Part shown: positions 16,991-26,064 of the stretch, piece by piece
Layout of the letters: every line of letters begins with the position of its first letter
Numbering within the stretch: the first letter of the stretch is position 1
NCBI RefSeq assembly: GCF_009834785.1
Contig: NZ_WUYX01000023.1
Coordinates: 47,900 to 111,899, forward strand
Direction: 5' to 3'
Source of the DNA: Natronorubrum halalkaliphilum
Lineage (GTDB): Archaea; Halobacteriota; Halobacteria; Halobacteriales; Natrialbaceae
DNA length: 64,000 nucleotides
Position numbers and translations under genes: made by a program
Notes under the pieces: generated by a model
What the model was told of the DNA's origin: nothing
Databases searched by the model: none
What the model saw: the letters and a program-made list of their open reading frames with translations, nothing else

Positions 16991-18121
16991 ATGGGCTCCG
17001 TTCGGAACGGACGGTACTACGCTCGGGAGCTCTGGCGACGGCTCGCACACTACGGCCGGAAACGCCGCGAAGGGTACCGGGACCACGGCTCGCTCGAGCG
17101 TGCGGCCGAGACGATCCTGGCCGAACGGGCCGAACGAGGCTTCGCGTCGGGCGGGCACTTTCGCGGCGTCTGGCCCCGAGACCTTTGTTTCGCCGCACGC
17201 GGGCTTACCGCTGCGGGATTCGACGACGCCGCTGGGGACGCGGGACGCTGGATCGCCGATCAGCTCTCGGACGTCTTCTACACCGACTTTCACGATCGGT
17301 TTCACGCCGCGACGCCGTCGGAAGGGGTCGACACGTTCCCCGCGCTCGTTCTCTTGCTCGCCGAAACGGGTCGGCTCCGCGAACGCGCCGAGACGATCGC
17401 CGACCTCGCCGTCCATCACCGCGAGAAGTTCGTCGCCGATTCGGGGTTGGTCACGGGCTCGGGCAGCTCCTGGTGGGACTCGGCGGCCGCGCCGCGGGAA
17501 GCGTACAACACTGCACTGTTGCTCGCCGCGGTCGAGCGTCTCGAGGAACGAGCGGTCGAGACGACGTTTACGGGCGAGTCCGAGACGATTCGGGACGCCC
17601 TGTACTCGAACCTCTGGAACGGCCGGTACTTCGACGAACACCGTCATCCGCGGCGCGGTCGCAGTCTCGGCGGCGGTCGCGGCCGACGCTCCGGCTCCGG
17701 TTCGTCGGTACTCGCCTGTGACGCCAACGTCGTCCCGCTCTATCTCGGCGTGGTCGACGACGAGCGCGCGGCCTCGATCGTCGCCTCGCTCGAGCGTCTC
17801 GAGACGCCGCATGGACTCCGCATGCGCGCCCGCCCGTTCTCGCACGCGGCGGTCCACCCGTTCTTCCTCCTGCACCGGGACTACCACTACCACATCTGGC
17901 CCTGGAACGGGTTCATGTACGCCGTCGGGCTCCGACGGTACGGGTTCGACGAGCGCGCCCGGCGGGAAGTCGCCCGGCTCGAGTCACTGCTCGCGCCGTA
18001 CGGGAACTTCCTCGAGATCTGTACGCTCGAAGGAGAGCCCTACATCAAGCGCGGATACGCGAGCGCGGAGGATTTCACCGTCGCCGCGGCGCTGTGGACG
18101 GAGTACAGACGGCGGACCTGA
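16991..18121 (+). CDS. GH15-like six-hairpin glycosidase
   Basis: A 376-aa protein resembling the (alpha/alpha)6 catalytic domain of glucoamylase-type enzymes. SGGHFRGVWPRDLCFAARGL (about residues 53-72) corresponds to the WPRD substrate-binding motif, and YHYHIWPWNGFMYAVGLRRY (about 298-317) to a later helical hairpin. No signal peptide is present, so the enzyme is probably cytoplasmic, unlike secreted glucoamylases. It may act on glycogen, trehalose or glycosylated metabolites. The general acid and base residues cannot be assigned with confidence. The frame opens at 16874; the ATG at 16991 is favoured because it follows the divergent promoter gap. Confidence 0.7.
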   Translation: MGSVRNGRYYARELWRRLAHYGRKRREGYRDHGSLERAAETILAERAERGFASGGHFRGVWPRDLCFAARGLTAAGFDDAAGDAGRWIADQLSDVFYTDFHDRFHAATPSEGVDTFPALVLLLAETGRLRERAETIADLAVHHREKFVADSGLVTGSGSSWWDSAAAPREAYNTALLLAAVERLEERAVETTFTGESETIRDALYSNLWNGRYFDEHRHPRRGRSLGGGRGRRSGSGSSVLACDANVVPLYLGVVDDERAASIVASLERLETPHGLRMRARPFSHAAVHPFFLLHRDYHYHIWPWNGFMYAVGLRRYGFDERARREVARLESLLAPYGNFLEICTLEGEPYIKRGYASAEDFTVAAALWTEYRRRT

Positions 18122-18468
18122 CAGGAGTACGGCTACGACGAGTACCTCGACTGCTCGAGAACTCGCCCGAAAACGATCACCCCGTCTCGAGCAACGTCCT
18201 CCGGACGTCGAAACCGGACGCGGGCACCGAGACTACCGCGTCGTCGAAATTCCGAAGGGCAAACTCGGGGATATTCATCCGCACCGACGGCTCTAACTCG
18301 CCGGTCCGGTTCACGATCCACTGCCCGTGTTTTCACAACCTCTCGGCGCTCCCGGAGATGGTCCAAGGCGAGTACGTTGTCGGCCTGCTCGCCTCGCTTG
18401 ATAGTCCCCATATCGTCCGCGACAGCGTCGATCGCTGAGACGTCCCGTTCTATCCCGTCTCACCCGCG
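18122..18468. other. Intergenic gap, nothing recognised
   Basis: This is 347 bp between the GH15-like gene and the convergent helical-protein gene. Open frames on both strands here encode Arg- and Ser-rich peptides unlike haloarchaeal proteins, so I take none as a gene. A decayed gene remnant cannot be excluded. No repeat or RNA gene was seen. Confidence 0.4.
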
Positions 18469-18834
18469 CTATTCGGGTCCCGCGTCTCTCGACTGCTCGT
18501 CGCCATCGCGTTCCTCGAGGTACTCGAGGCAATGATTTCGGGCTGCGAGGATGTAGTCGGCGGTTTCTCCCGACGCTTTTTGGGCCAACCCGTCGAGTTT
18601 CTCGGTAATCTCGGCGATTCGGTCGATCTTTGGCCCCGGATCCGACTGGGTCAGATGCCCGTCCTGCTCTTCGAACACGCCTGCAGTGATCGAGTCCAAC
18701 TGTGATTTCACGGTGCGATCGGCACCGTCGGTCGCTCGCTGGAGCTGTTCACGAACTCGCTTTAGGTGTTCCTCGGGTTCGTGGCCGCGGTCGCGGTCGT
18801 TGTCGCGGTTCTGTCCGGGAGTCTCGTTCGCCAT
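18469..18834 (-). CDS. Conserved-type helical protein, unknown function
   Basis: A 121-aa highly charged protein with no Cys and no membrane segment. Residues about 20-110 are predicted almost entirely helical (EEHLKRVREQLQRATDGADR, then IDRIAEITEKLDGLAQKASG), and both ends are acidic and low-complexity. It looks like a small haloarchaeal coiled-coil family; I cannot name a function. It is convergent with the GH15-like gene. Confidence 0.65.
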   Translation of the reverse strand: MANETPGQNRDNDRDRGHEPEEHLKRVREQLQRATDGADRTVKSQLDSITAGVFEEQDGHLTQSDPGPKIDRIAEITEKLDGLAQKASGETADYILAARNHCLEYLEERDGDEQSRDAGPE

Positions 18835-19075
18835 ACTGGCGGACCAACGCCGAGTCGGGTAGGCCTCCGGCTTGCCGGTGACGGGGGCAAAGACGGGAAC
18901 GAACGGCGTCTCGATTCAAGGGGCCTTTTGTCCCACACTCGAGCCGTTTTCCCAACCCAAATTATCAATTACTATACCTATCGATCGAAGTTCGTCACAG
19001 GAACCTGCAAAATAGTCTGGTACCAGTGACGGAATAGCGAAACATTAAGTGCGACGGTCCGCAGACACCGAACGG

Positions 19076-19216
19076 ATGTCGATCGACCGTTGGCAGCAGG
19101 CTGTGACGGCGCTTCGCTCTTACTGGACGGCCCTCGAGCGAGATTGGCAGAGCGTCGCCGTCGGTGTGGCAACCGTCGCACTGACTACCGTGTTCGGTGT
19201 ACAGATACCCTGGTAG
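19076..19216 (+). CDS. 46-aa ORF upstream of the YeiH-type transporter
   Basis: A short ORF, MSIDRWQQAVTALRSYWTAL..., with one hydrophobic segment (SVAVGVATVALTTVFGVQIP). Its TAG ends four bases before the ATG of the transporter, so the two are almost certainly co-translated. It may be a small membrane partner or a leader peptide. Codon use is normal for the window. No homologue is recognised by eye. Confidence 0.5.
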   Translation: MSIDRWQQAVTALRSYWTALERDWQSVAVGVATVALTTVFGVQIPW

Positions 19217-19220
19217 TGAT

Positions 19221-20204
19221 ATGGCTGTCTACCGGCTGCTTCCGGGACTTCTCGTGCTCTGTCTCGGTGCAATTCTGGCACGGGCAATCGAACTGACAGC
19301 CGGATTCAATCACTTGCTCGTCGCCATCGCCCTCGGGTTCGTCCTGGCGAACGGCCTCGGTATTCCGTCCCGCCTCGAGCCGGGTCTCGCCACTCACAAG
19401 CTCTGGCTCGGTGCGGGTATCGTTCTTATGGGCGCGTCGCTGACGTTGAACACTATCCTCGAGGCCGGCGCGGTCGTCCTGTTCGTCGTCGTTCTCGTCA
19501 CCGGACTGACGATCGCCCTCGTCGAACTCCTCTCGCGGAACGTCTTCGGGCTGGCCGACCGACTCGGGTCGTTGCTCGCGGCCGGAGCCGGTATCTGTGG
19601 GGTTTCGGCGGTCGTGGCAGTTGCCGGTGCGATACGTGCACGAGAGGGCCAGATCGCCTACGCGGCGGCGACGGTCCTGCTGTTCGATGCGGCCACCATC
19701 GTCGTCTATCCGATCGTCGGCGACCTACTCGGTTTATCGGACGTCGTCTTCGGAATCTGGGCCGGTGTTAGCATGTTCTCGACGGGACCGGTTGTCGCGG
19801 TCGGGTTCGCCCGTTCGGAGCTCGCCGGCCAGTGGGCGACGATGACGAAACTCGCACGGAACGCCCTGATCGGCGTCGTCGTTCTCGGCTACGCGAGCTA
19901 CTACGCACGCACAGGCGAGGGGGCTCGCCCGTCCGTTCGAACCCTCTGGGACGAGTTCCCGAAGTTCGTTCTCGGGTTCCTCGCGCTCGTGGTCCTCGCG
20001 AGCGCGGGCGTTTTTTCGCCGGCCCAGCGCGCATCGATCGAAAACGCCTACAGCTGGCTGTTCGTGCTGGCGTTCGTCGGTCTCGGCACCGAAATCAGAC
20101 TTGCTGGGCTTCGAAACACCGGCCTGCTACCCGTCATCGTCGTGCTGTTATCGTTGCTCGTCGGCAGCACACTGTCGCTTCTGTTGCTCGCGCTGTTGTT
20201 CTGA
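19221..20204 (+). CDS. YeiH-family putative sulfate exporter
   Basis: A 327-aa membrane protein of the UPF0324/YeiH family with about ten TM segments. Family-typical segments are NHLLVAIALGFVLANGLG (about 33-50), THKLWLGAGIVLMGASLTLN (about 60-79), AGAGICGVSAVVAVAGAI (about 124-141) and STGPVVAVGFARSELAGQWA (about 186-205). Some members have been suggested to export sulfate or sulfite, but the substrate is not established. The ATG follows the upstream 46-aa ORF by four bases. Confidence 0.85.
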   Translation: MAVYRLLPGLLVLCLGAILARAIELTAGFNHLLVAIALGFVLANGLGIPSRLEPGLATHKLWLGAGIVLMGASLTLNTILEAGAVVLFVVVLVTGLTIALVELLSRNVFGLADRLGSLLAAGAGICGVSAVVAVAGAIRAREGQIAYAAATVLLFDAATIVVYPIVGDLLGLSDVVFGIWAGVSMFSTGPVVAVGFARSELAGQWATMTKLARNALIGVVVLGYASYYARTGEGARPSVRTLWDEFPKFVLGFLALVVLASAGVFSPAQRASIENAYSWLFVLAFVGLGTEIRLAGLRNTGLLPVIVVLLSLLVGSTLSLLLLALLF

Positions 20205-20605
20205 GCACCGAATCCGATTCAGTTCGCTTTCCACTGCGAGACGCGACCGACTATCGACAGTTCAGCAGGGTGTCCGACGACCGTCGGAGGTCGCGGCAAC
20301 ATTGTCCATTCCGGTCGAGGGATGGTTCCCGATCCGGTTTGCACGCTTCGACGATCTCACGTATCGACGATTCCGTCTTCCGTAACTCGAGACGGAAGCG
20401 ATCAGCTCATCTTATCGTTCGTAGAGTGCAGCCACCTCGGGTCTGTGGTGCTCTATCGCCGATACTGTTAGAACGTCTCTCTTTCTGTCAGTTGTGTGTG
20501 TCTCTCACGCACCCTAACGAGAGTTTTGCTGGTTTCGAGTTATGAACCGAAGAATTGCTGCGTCGCGAGCCGATACAAGGGTGTAGTGGATAAGGGCGTA
20601 CACTC
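20205..20605. other. Intergenic region upstream of pstS
   Basis: This is 401 bp with no convincing gene. It should contain the terminator of the transporter and the phosphate-responsive promoter of pstSCAB. A GATACTGTTAGAACG string near 20462 resembles one end of the family B elements but has no obvious partner. I could not place the TATA box or a P-box with confidence. Confidence 0.4.
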
Positions 20606-21583
20606 ATGGAACGAACCTATTCGCGTCGTTCTGCGTTGCGTCTTGCAGGAGTTGGCTCGGCAGTCTCGCTCGCCGGCTGTACGTCGCTGCTCGGCGAAAG
20701 CGCCGACGTCCGTATCTCGGGTGGAGTCGGTCCGCTGCCGATGGTTCAGGTATGGGCGGACATGTACGAAGAAGCAACCGACACCGTGTTCGATATCTCC
20801 GGTGGCGGCACCGGCGTCGGCGTTAACGACCTTCTCAACGGACAGGTAGATGTCGCGATGATGGGGCGTGACCCCGAAGAAGACGAGATCGATCAAGGAC
20901 TGTTCGCCGTCCCGATGCTGATCGACACCGTCGTCGGAACTGTCAACGTCGACAACCCCGTCCTCGATGAACTCCAGGAGAACGGCCTGTCCCGGCAGGA
21001 TCTCGAGGATATCTTCACGCGGGAGATCACGAACTGGGGCGAACTCGTCGACGACGATGTCGACGAGGAAATCGTGGTGTACGGTCGATCGGACACCTCG
21101 GCGGCCTACAAACAGTGGGGGGACTTCCTCGCGGGCGAAGACGACTACTACACCGAGAACGAACTCGAAAACCTCGCCGACGAGAACCACAACGGCGATC
21201 AAGCCGTCGCCGAGGCCATCGGCCGCAACGAGAACGCCGTCTCGCTGAACAACATCAACTACGTCTACGAGCTAGAGAGCGGCGAACTCGAGGGCGACGT
21301 CCGCCCGATTCCGCTCGACATCGATGGAGAAGGTCTCTCCGAGGAAGAGGACTTCTACGAGACTCGCGACGAATTCCTCGCCGCCGTCGAGGAGGGAACG
21401 TATCCCGCACCGCCGGCACGCGAGATGTATCTCGCCTCGGACGGCGGGTTCGAGGGCGACGCCGCGGACTTCGTCGAGTGGGTCCTCACGGACGGGCAGG
21501 AACACGTCCGGGACAACGGCTACGTCCCGCTCGAGGACGATCGTCTCGAGGAAGCACAGAACAACCTCGAAGCGGGGCCATAA
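20606..21583 (+). CDS. pstS: Phosphate ABC transporter substrate-binding lipoprotein
   Basis: A 325-aa PstS-type protein. The leader MERTYSRRSALRLAGVGSAV has a Tat twin-Arg and ends in a lipobox (SLAGC, Cys24), so the protein is lipid-anchored outside the cell. Phosphate-binding segments are GGVGPLPMVQVWADMYEE (about 38-55), SGGGTGVGVNDLLNGQVDVA (about 63-82) and GRSDTSAAYKQW (about 156-167). It delivers phosphate to PstC/PstA. It is the first gene of pstSCAB, with pstC starting 8 nt downstream. The sequence is acidic throughout. Confidence 0.92.
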   Translation: MERTYSRRSALRLAGVGSAVSLAGCTSLLGESADVRISGGVGPLPMVQVWADMYEEATDTVFDISGGGTGVGVNDLLNGQVDVAMMGRDPEEDEIDQGLFAVPMLIDTVVGTVNVDNPVLDELQENGLSRQDLEDIFTREITNWGELVDDDVDEEIVVYGRSDTSAAYKQWGDFLAGEDDYYTENELENLADENHNGDQAVAEAIGRNENAVSLNNINYVYELESGELEGDVRPIPLDIDGEGLSEEEDFYETRDEFLAAVEEGTYPAPPAREMYLASDGGFEGDAADFVEWVLTDGQEHVRDNGYVPLEDDRLEEAQNNLEAGP

Positions 21584-21591
21584 CCTGAACG

Positions 21592-22530
21592 ATGGAGGGT
21601 TCGACGGATACGGCGGCGTCCGAAGGCCGAAGCCGTCTTGGCCGGCGGCTGCTCACCGAGCGGCTGAGTAGCTACTGGCTGCAGGGAGCCGGCTACTTCG
21701 CGATCGCGCTGTTTGCCTTCATCGTGTTGGCGCTGCTCTACCAGTCGCTGCCGCTGCTGTCGGAGTACTCGCTGGTTCAGGTGCTGGCCTCGTCGAACTG
21801 GAACCCCGCGGAAAACGAGTTCGGGTTCCTGCCGGCGATCGTGGGCACGATCTACGTGACCGCGCTCACGATGGTGATGGGCACGCCGATCGCGATTCTC
21901 GCGGCGATCTACATCGCCGAGTACGCCGAGGGTCGAACGAAGACGCTCGTCTCGTCGTTCATCGACGTGCTCGCGGCGATTCCGAGCGTCATCTTCGGAC
22001 TGGTCGCCCTGATCGTCGTCGTCCCCTTCGTCGGCGACTACCTCGCGCCGGCTCTCGGCTCCGGCGCCACCGGGACCGGAATTTTCACCGTTAGTCTCGT
22101 CATGGCGATCGTCGTCACCCCGTTCATGATCTCGCTCGCCGTCGAGTCGCTCGAGGCCTTGCCGGACGAGTTGCGCGAGTCCTCGCTCGGCGTCGGAGCG
22201 ACCAAGTGGGAGACGATCAGAATCGTGCTGTTGCGGGCTGCAGGCCCCGGTATCTTTTCGGCGGTGTTGCTCGGATTCGGTCGCGTCTTCGGTGCGACGA
22301 TCGTTCCCGCCATGCTCATCGGCGGCCAGACGCAACTGCCGAGTTCGCCGTTTTCGACGGGCCAGACCCTACCGACGCTGATCGTCAACGACTTCGGCGA
22401 GCTGATGTCGATACCGCTCACCCAGTCGGCGCTGATCTTCGTCGGCCTCATGCTGGTCGTCATCGTCTGGCTGTTCAACTTCTCGGCGATGCTCCTCCGT
22501 CGGTGGCTCCAACAGAGGTGGCAGTACTGA
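21592..22530 (+). CDS. pstC: Phosphate ABC transporter permease PstC
   Basis: A 312-aa permease with six TM segments and the binding-protein-dependent transport signature, including the EAA-type loop (ESLEALPDELRESSLGVGAT, about residues 184-203) and VLLGFGRVFGATIVPAMLIG (about 223-242). It forms the membrane channel with PstA. The stop overlaps the pstA start (TGATG), implying translational coupling. Confidence 0.93.
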   Translation: MEGSTDTAASEGRSRLGRRLLTERLSSYWLQGAGYFAIALFAFIVLALLYQSLPLLSEYSLVQVLASSNWNPAENEFGFLPAIVGTIYVTALTMVMGTPIAILAAIYIAEYAEGRTKTLVSSFIDVLAAIPSVIFGLVALIVVVPFVGDYLAPALGSGATGTGIFTVSLVMAIVVTPFMISLAVESLEALPDELRESSLGVGATKWETIRIVLLRAAGPGIFSAVLLGFGRVFGATIVPAMLIGGQTQLPSSPFSTGQTLPTLIVNDFGELMSIPLTQSALIFVGLMLVVIVWLFNFSAMLLRRWLQQRWQY

Positions 22531-23390
22531 TGGACCGATACGCCAAACAGCGGCTTTTCGGCCTGCTCGCGCGTGGATCCGCCGCACTGGTCGTTGCCGT
22601 CATGGTCCTGGTCGTCAGCGTCACGATCTTCAGAGGCGGACGCGTGCTCCTCACCGATCCGGCTATCGCGGTTACGCCACCCGGATCCCGGTACATGCTC
22701 GAGGGCGACGGCGGGTTCCTCCACGCGGTGCTCGGGAGTCTCTTCATCGTCGTTCCGGCGACGATCGCGTCGGCGACGCTCGCCGTCTCGACGGCGATCT
22801 ACCTCCAGAGCGACTACTCGAGCGAGCGGTTTTCGGACGTCGTCAACATGTTCCTGAACGTCCTCTGGGGGACGCCCCCGATCGTCTACGGCGTGTTCAT
22901 CCTGACCGTGATCATCGCGGTCGGCGCACAGACGAGCCTGTTCTTCGGGATCATCGCCATCGGTATCTTCCAGTACCCGATCATGACCCGGTACACCGAC
23001 GAGGCGCTACGATCCGCACCCGACACGGTGCGGGAAGCAACGTACGGTCTCGGCGGGACCCGGTTCGAGACCGCGCTGATGACGCTGCGCGCGGCGATGC
23101 CGGGCATCATCGCCGGGATCATCATGGGCTTCGCCCGCGGGATCGGCGACGCCGCGACGGTGCTGTTCACCGCCGGACGGAGTACGCGGATGCCGGCCGG
23201 GCTCTTCGAACCGTCGACGACGCTGCCGGTCCTCATCTTCGATCAGGCGATGTCGTTTAACGCCGAGGTTCGCTCCCACGCCTACGCCGCGTCGTTCGTC
23301 CTCATCGTCGCCGTGCTCGGGCTGATCATCGTCTCGAAACTGCTGGCCGGGCGGTACGCCCGGTTCGCCCCAGGAGGTCGCAACTCATGA
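22530..23390 (+). CDS. pstA: Phosphate ABC transporter permease PstA
   Basis: A 286-aa permease with six TM segments. The EAA loop ([20 protein letters not shown], about 154-173) and [17 protein letters not shown] (about 197-213) are typical of PstA. The start ATG overlaps the pstC stop, and its stop overlaps the pstB start (ATGA). It should pair with PstC as the translocation pore. Confidence 0.93.
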   Translation: MDRYAKQRLFGLLARGSAALVVAVMVLVVSVTIFRGGRVLLTDPAIAVTPPGSRYMLEGDGGFLHAVLGSLFIVVPATIASATLAVSTAIYLQSDYSSERFSDVVNMFLNVLWGTPPIVYGVFILTVIIAVGAQTSLFFGIIAIGIFQYPIMTRYTDEALRSAPDTVREATYGLGGTRFETALMTLRAAMPGIIAGIIMGFARGIGDAATVLFTAGRSTRMPAGLFEPSTTLPVLIFDQAMSFNAEVRSHAYAASFVLIVAVLGLIIVSKLLAGRYARFAPGGRNS

Positions 23391-24220
23391 CAGACACTGC
23401 ACTCACCACGGAAAATCTCGCCGTAACGTACACCGGAAACCGCGAAGTGGAGGCCCTGAAAGGCGTCAGTCTCGAGTTCCCTGCGAACCAGCTGACGGCC
23501 ATCATCGGTCCCTCCGGCTGTGGCAAGTCGACGCTGCTGAAGTCGTTGAACCGCCTCCACGAGATCCAGCCGAACGTCGAGATCACCGGCGACGTGTTGC
23601 TGCGCGACCGGTCGGTCTACAACACCGACGAGCCGGTGCCGGAACTTCGAAAACGGATCGGCTACGTCCCACAGAAGCCGACGCCGCTGCCCCTGTCGAT
23701 CTACGAAAACGTCGCGTACGGGCTAAAGATCCACGGACGCTGTGACTCGAAGGACGAACTCGACGAGCGCGTCGAGACCTACCTCCGGAAGGTAAACCTC
23801 TGGGACGAAGTGAAGGATCGGCTGGACGCTCCCGGCGCCGAACTCTCGACGGGACAGATCCAGCGGCTCTGTCTCGCCCGCTCGCTGGCCGTCGAACCGG
23901 AGGTGTTGCTCTGTGACGAGGTTACCTCCGCGCTCGACCCAATCTCCGCCGAGACGGTCGAAGAGACCCTCGCGGACCTCAAGGAGGAGTACACGATCAT
24001 CATGGTCACCCACAGTATGGACCAGGCGAAACGGCTCGCCGACGAGGTCGTCTTCCTCTATCTCGGCGACCTCATCGAGACCAACGACACGCGGTCGTTC
24101 TTCGAGAACCCACAGCACGAGCGGACCCAGCAGTTCGTCACGGGTCACACCGCGGTCGAGTACACCGAGTCCAGCGAGGAATCCGGAGCGGACTCGGAGA
24201 CGGTGCCGGCCGAACGATAA
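23387..24220 (+). CDS. pstB: Phosphate ABC transporter ATP-binding protein
   Basis: A 277-aa ABC ATPase. Walker A is [20 protein letters not shown] (about 38-57), the Q-loop is [20 protein letters not shown], the signature is [16 protein letters not shown] (about 150-165), Walker B is [14 protein letters not shown] (about 169-182) and the H-loop is [26 protein letters not shown] is characteristic of PstB. It energises phosphate uptake. The operon ends here without phoU. Confidence 0.94.
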   Translation: MTDTALTTENLAVTYTGNREVEALKGVSLEFPANQLTAIIGPSGCGKSTLLKSLNRLHEIQPNVEITGDVLLRDRSVYNTDEPVPELRKRIGYVPQKPTPLPLSIYENVAYGLKIHGRCDSKDELDERVETYLRKVNLWDEVKDRLDAPGAELSTGQIQRLCLARSLAVEPEVLLCDEVTSALDPISAETVEETLADLKEEYTIIMVTHSMDQAKRLADEVVFLYLGDLIETNDTRSFFENPQHERTQQFVTGHTAVEYTESSEESGADSETVPAER

Positions 24221-24237
24221 CGCGCCGCGTTTCTGCT

Positions 24238-24264
24238 CAGTCCTGTTCTTTTCCCCTTTCGTTC
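24238..24264 (+). terminator. Pyrimidine-rich terminator after pstB
   Basis: CTGTTCTTTTCCCCTTTCG lies about 20 nt after the pstB stop, in the 60-bp gap between convergent genes. T-rich tracts of this type are typical archaeal termination sites. Confidence 0.35.
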
Positions 24265-24280
24265 CGTCACTCCTGGCCTT

Positions 24281-25711
24281 TCAGTCGTCGTCCTGTCCGT
24301 CGCTCCATTCGATCGCGTACTCCTCTTCCATCTCGGCCGTTCTCGAGTCGAACGCCTCGATCGATAGCGGCGGTAGATGCGGCTGCCGATCGTCGATTTC
24401 GTTCGGCAGATCCCGGTGATAGCGGACGTGCGTTTCGATATCGTACGGGAACTCACTGGTATCGACGCCGACGAATCCGTGGCCGTTCCGCGCGTTCGAG
24501 AGCACGTCTCGCCAGCGGTCCGTCGAAGCTAATCCGGCCGACTCTACGCCGTGGCCGAACAGCGTCGCCCGAATTTCGTCGTAGGGGTCCGCGTTCTCGA
24601 GGTACTCCTCGAGACAGTCGGCGTCGGACTGGGTGTTAAAGGCGGCCCAGTAGGGTATCGAGCCGGTCCGCATCGTCCACCAGGGTTCGACCAGGGCGAA
24701 CGACTGGACGAGCAGCCGTTCGATCGGCCGGTCCCGCTCGGCGTAGCGCTCGCGGTACCAGTCGGCGACGAACGGGCTCAGATCCCGCGGATCGTCGAAG
24801 GCGAGTCGGCGCATATCGTACCCCCGTTCGCTCGCGAGTCGTTCGATATCGTCCCGGAGCGCCGGATCGAACCCCCACTCGGCCTCGGGAATTCGGCCGT
24901 CGGGCTCCGGCGTATCCCACTCGCGAATCCCGGCGTTCTGACGCGCGAGGAACGCCGCGACGGTCTCGCTTCCCTCGTAGTACTCTTCGGGGGCGAGTCC
25001 GCCGAGGCCGCCGACCTGGAAGCTGTGTCGGTCACCCAGATCGATCGCTGGCCAGTCGTACTCGCACTCGAGCGAGATGATCGTCCCGCCGGGTGCGAGC
25101 ACCGTCTCGATGAACTCCTCGTAGGCGTCGCCCAGGGTTCGGGATTTCGTCCGGAAGTAGGCCAACTTCTGGACCATGAGCCGATCCTGGTTCGGGTCGT
25201 GCATCTGATGCAGCGAGATATCCGGGTTGGCCTCGAGAAACGGTCGTGCGTGCTCGCGACCCCAGCGGACGTCCTCGCGAATCGCGTCGGGATCCATATC
25301 CCGTCGCACGGGAACCAGAAAGGTATGGGGCAGCCACGGCACCCCGAGCATGGCCGCGAGGTGGACCGCCGCGCCGTTGCTCGAGCCGACGACGACGGCG
25401 GGATACCCCCGCGTCGGGTACTGTTCGACGACCCACTCCCGGAACCGCTCGATGTCGACGTCGCCGAGGTCGTCCGGCGAGACGCCCTCGTTTGCGCCCC
25501 CCTGTGTGTATATCGCCGTCCGCGCGCGTCGAGGGAGATAGTTGAGTCGCGCACCGAGCGGTGCCAGTTTGGGATTGATCATTCCGAGCGCCGGAAACTC
25601 CTCGCCGCGGAGGTAGCTGGCCGCGGCGCGAACGAATACCGTCGTGGAATCGAAGTTCGGCATCGCGGGCGGCGTCGATCGACTGCCCGCAAGCAGACTC
25701 GAGACCTTCAT
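24281..25711 (-). CDS. Uncharacterised 476-aa protein with GxSxG motif
   Basis: A large soluble acidic protein that I do not recognise. The segment YPAVVVGSSNGAAVHLAAML (about residues 95-114) contains a GSSNG nucleophile-elbow-like motif, followed by GVPWLPHTFLVPVRRDMDP. This suggests an alpha/beta-hydrolase-like N-terminal half, although the rest does not read as a classical hydrolase. Later parts are rich in Trp, Tyr and Asp (VEPWWTMRTGSIPYWAAFNT). The frame opens at 25735; the ATG at 25711 gives MKVSSLLAGSRS. It is convergent with pstSCAB and monocistronic. Confidence 0.65.
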   Translation of the reverse strand: MKVSSLLAGSRSTPPAMPNFDSTTVFVRAAASYLRGEEFPALGMINPKLAPLGARLNYLPRRARTAIYTQGGANEGVSPDDLGDVDIERFREWVVEQYPTRGYPAVVVGSSNGAAVHLAAMLGVPWLPHTFLVPVRRDMDPDAIREDVRWGREHARPFLEANPDISLHQMHDPNQDRLMVQKLAYFRTKSRTLGDAYEEFIETVLAPGGTIISLECEYDWPAIDLGDRHSFQVGGLGGLAPEEYYEGSETVAAFLARQNAGIREWDTPEPDGRIPEAEWGFDPALRDDIERLASERGYDMRRLAFDDPRDLSPFVADWYRERYAERDRPIERLLVQSFALVEPWWTMRTGSIPYWAAFNTQSDADCLEEYLENADPYDEIRATLFGHGVESAGLASTDRWRDVLSNARNGHGFVGVDTSEFPYDIETHVRYHRDLPNEIDDRQPHLPPLSIEAFDSRTAEMEEEYAIEWSDGQDDD

Positions 25712-25882
25712 CGAGACGACACCTCGGATTCGCACGCAGCCTCGAGTGAGCGGAACGATACAACTCGCTCGTCGTGGTCCGGTCCCGAACGAACGGCGGT
25801 AGTCGACATCGGTTATTCAGCGACGAAGCGTACCACGTTCCATCGGATAATACTGTACCCGGCAGCGGGTGCGACCGACGGC

Positions 25883-25993
25883 TGATACTGTTGGACAGAA
25901 CGACGTGAATCCGATGTTTTGCTGGGGTCGTCACCGTGGGCGACGACCCCGAATTCACGATCGGCTTCGTATTGACTGCTGTCCGACAGTATG
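25883..25993. repeat. Family B palindromic element, copy B1
   Basis: An element of about 111 bp with inverted ends TGATACTGTTGGACAGAACG and GACTGCTGTCCGACAGTATGA. In the middle, GGGGTCGTC (25924-25932) and GACGACCCC (25942-25950) form a perfect 9-bp stem. It lies upstream of trpB, ending about 70 bp before the start codon. Confidence 0.7.
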
Positions 25994-26064
25994 AACGGAC
26001 TCGATGCTGTTCACCGCAACCCGACAAAACATACTTGTCCGTGAACGCGCAACCGAACTGGCAG

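Noticed and set aside
18133..18411. 92-aa minus-strand frame and overlapping plus-strand frames between the GH15-like and helical-protein genes
   Set aside because: Arg-rich, no promoter and unlike haloarchaeal proteins; kept only as an empty gap.
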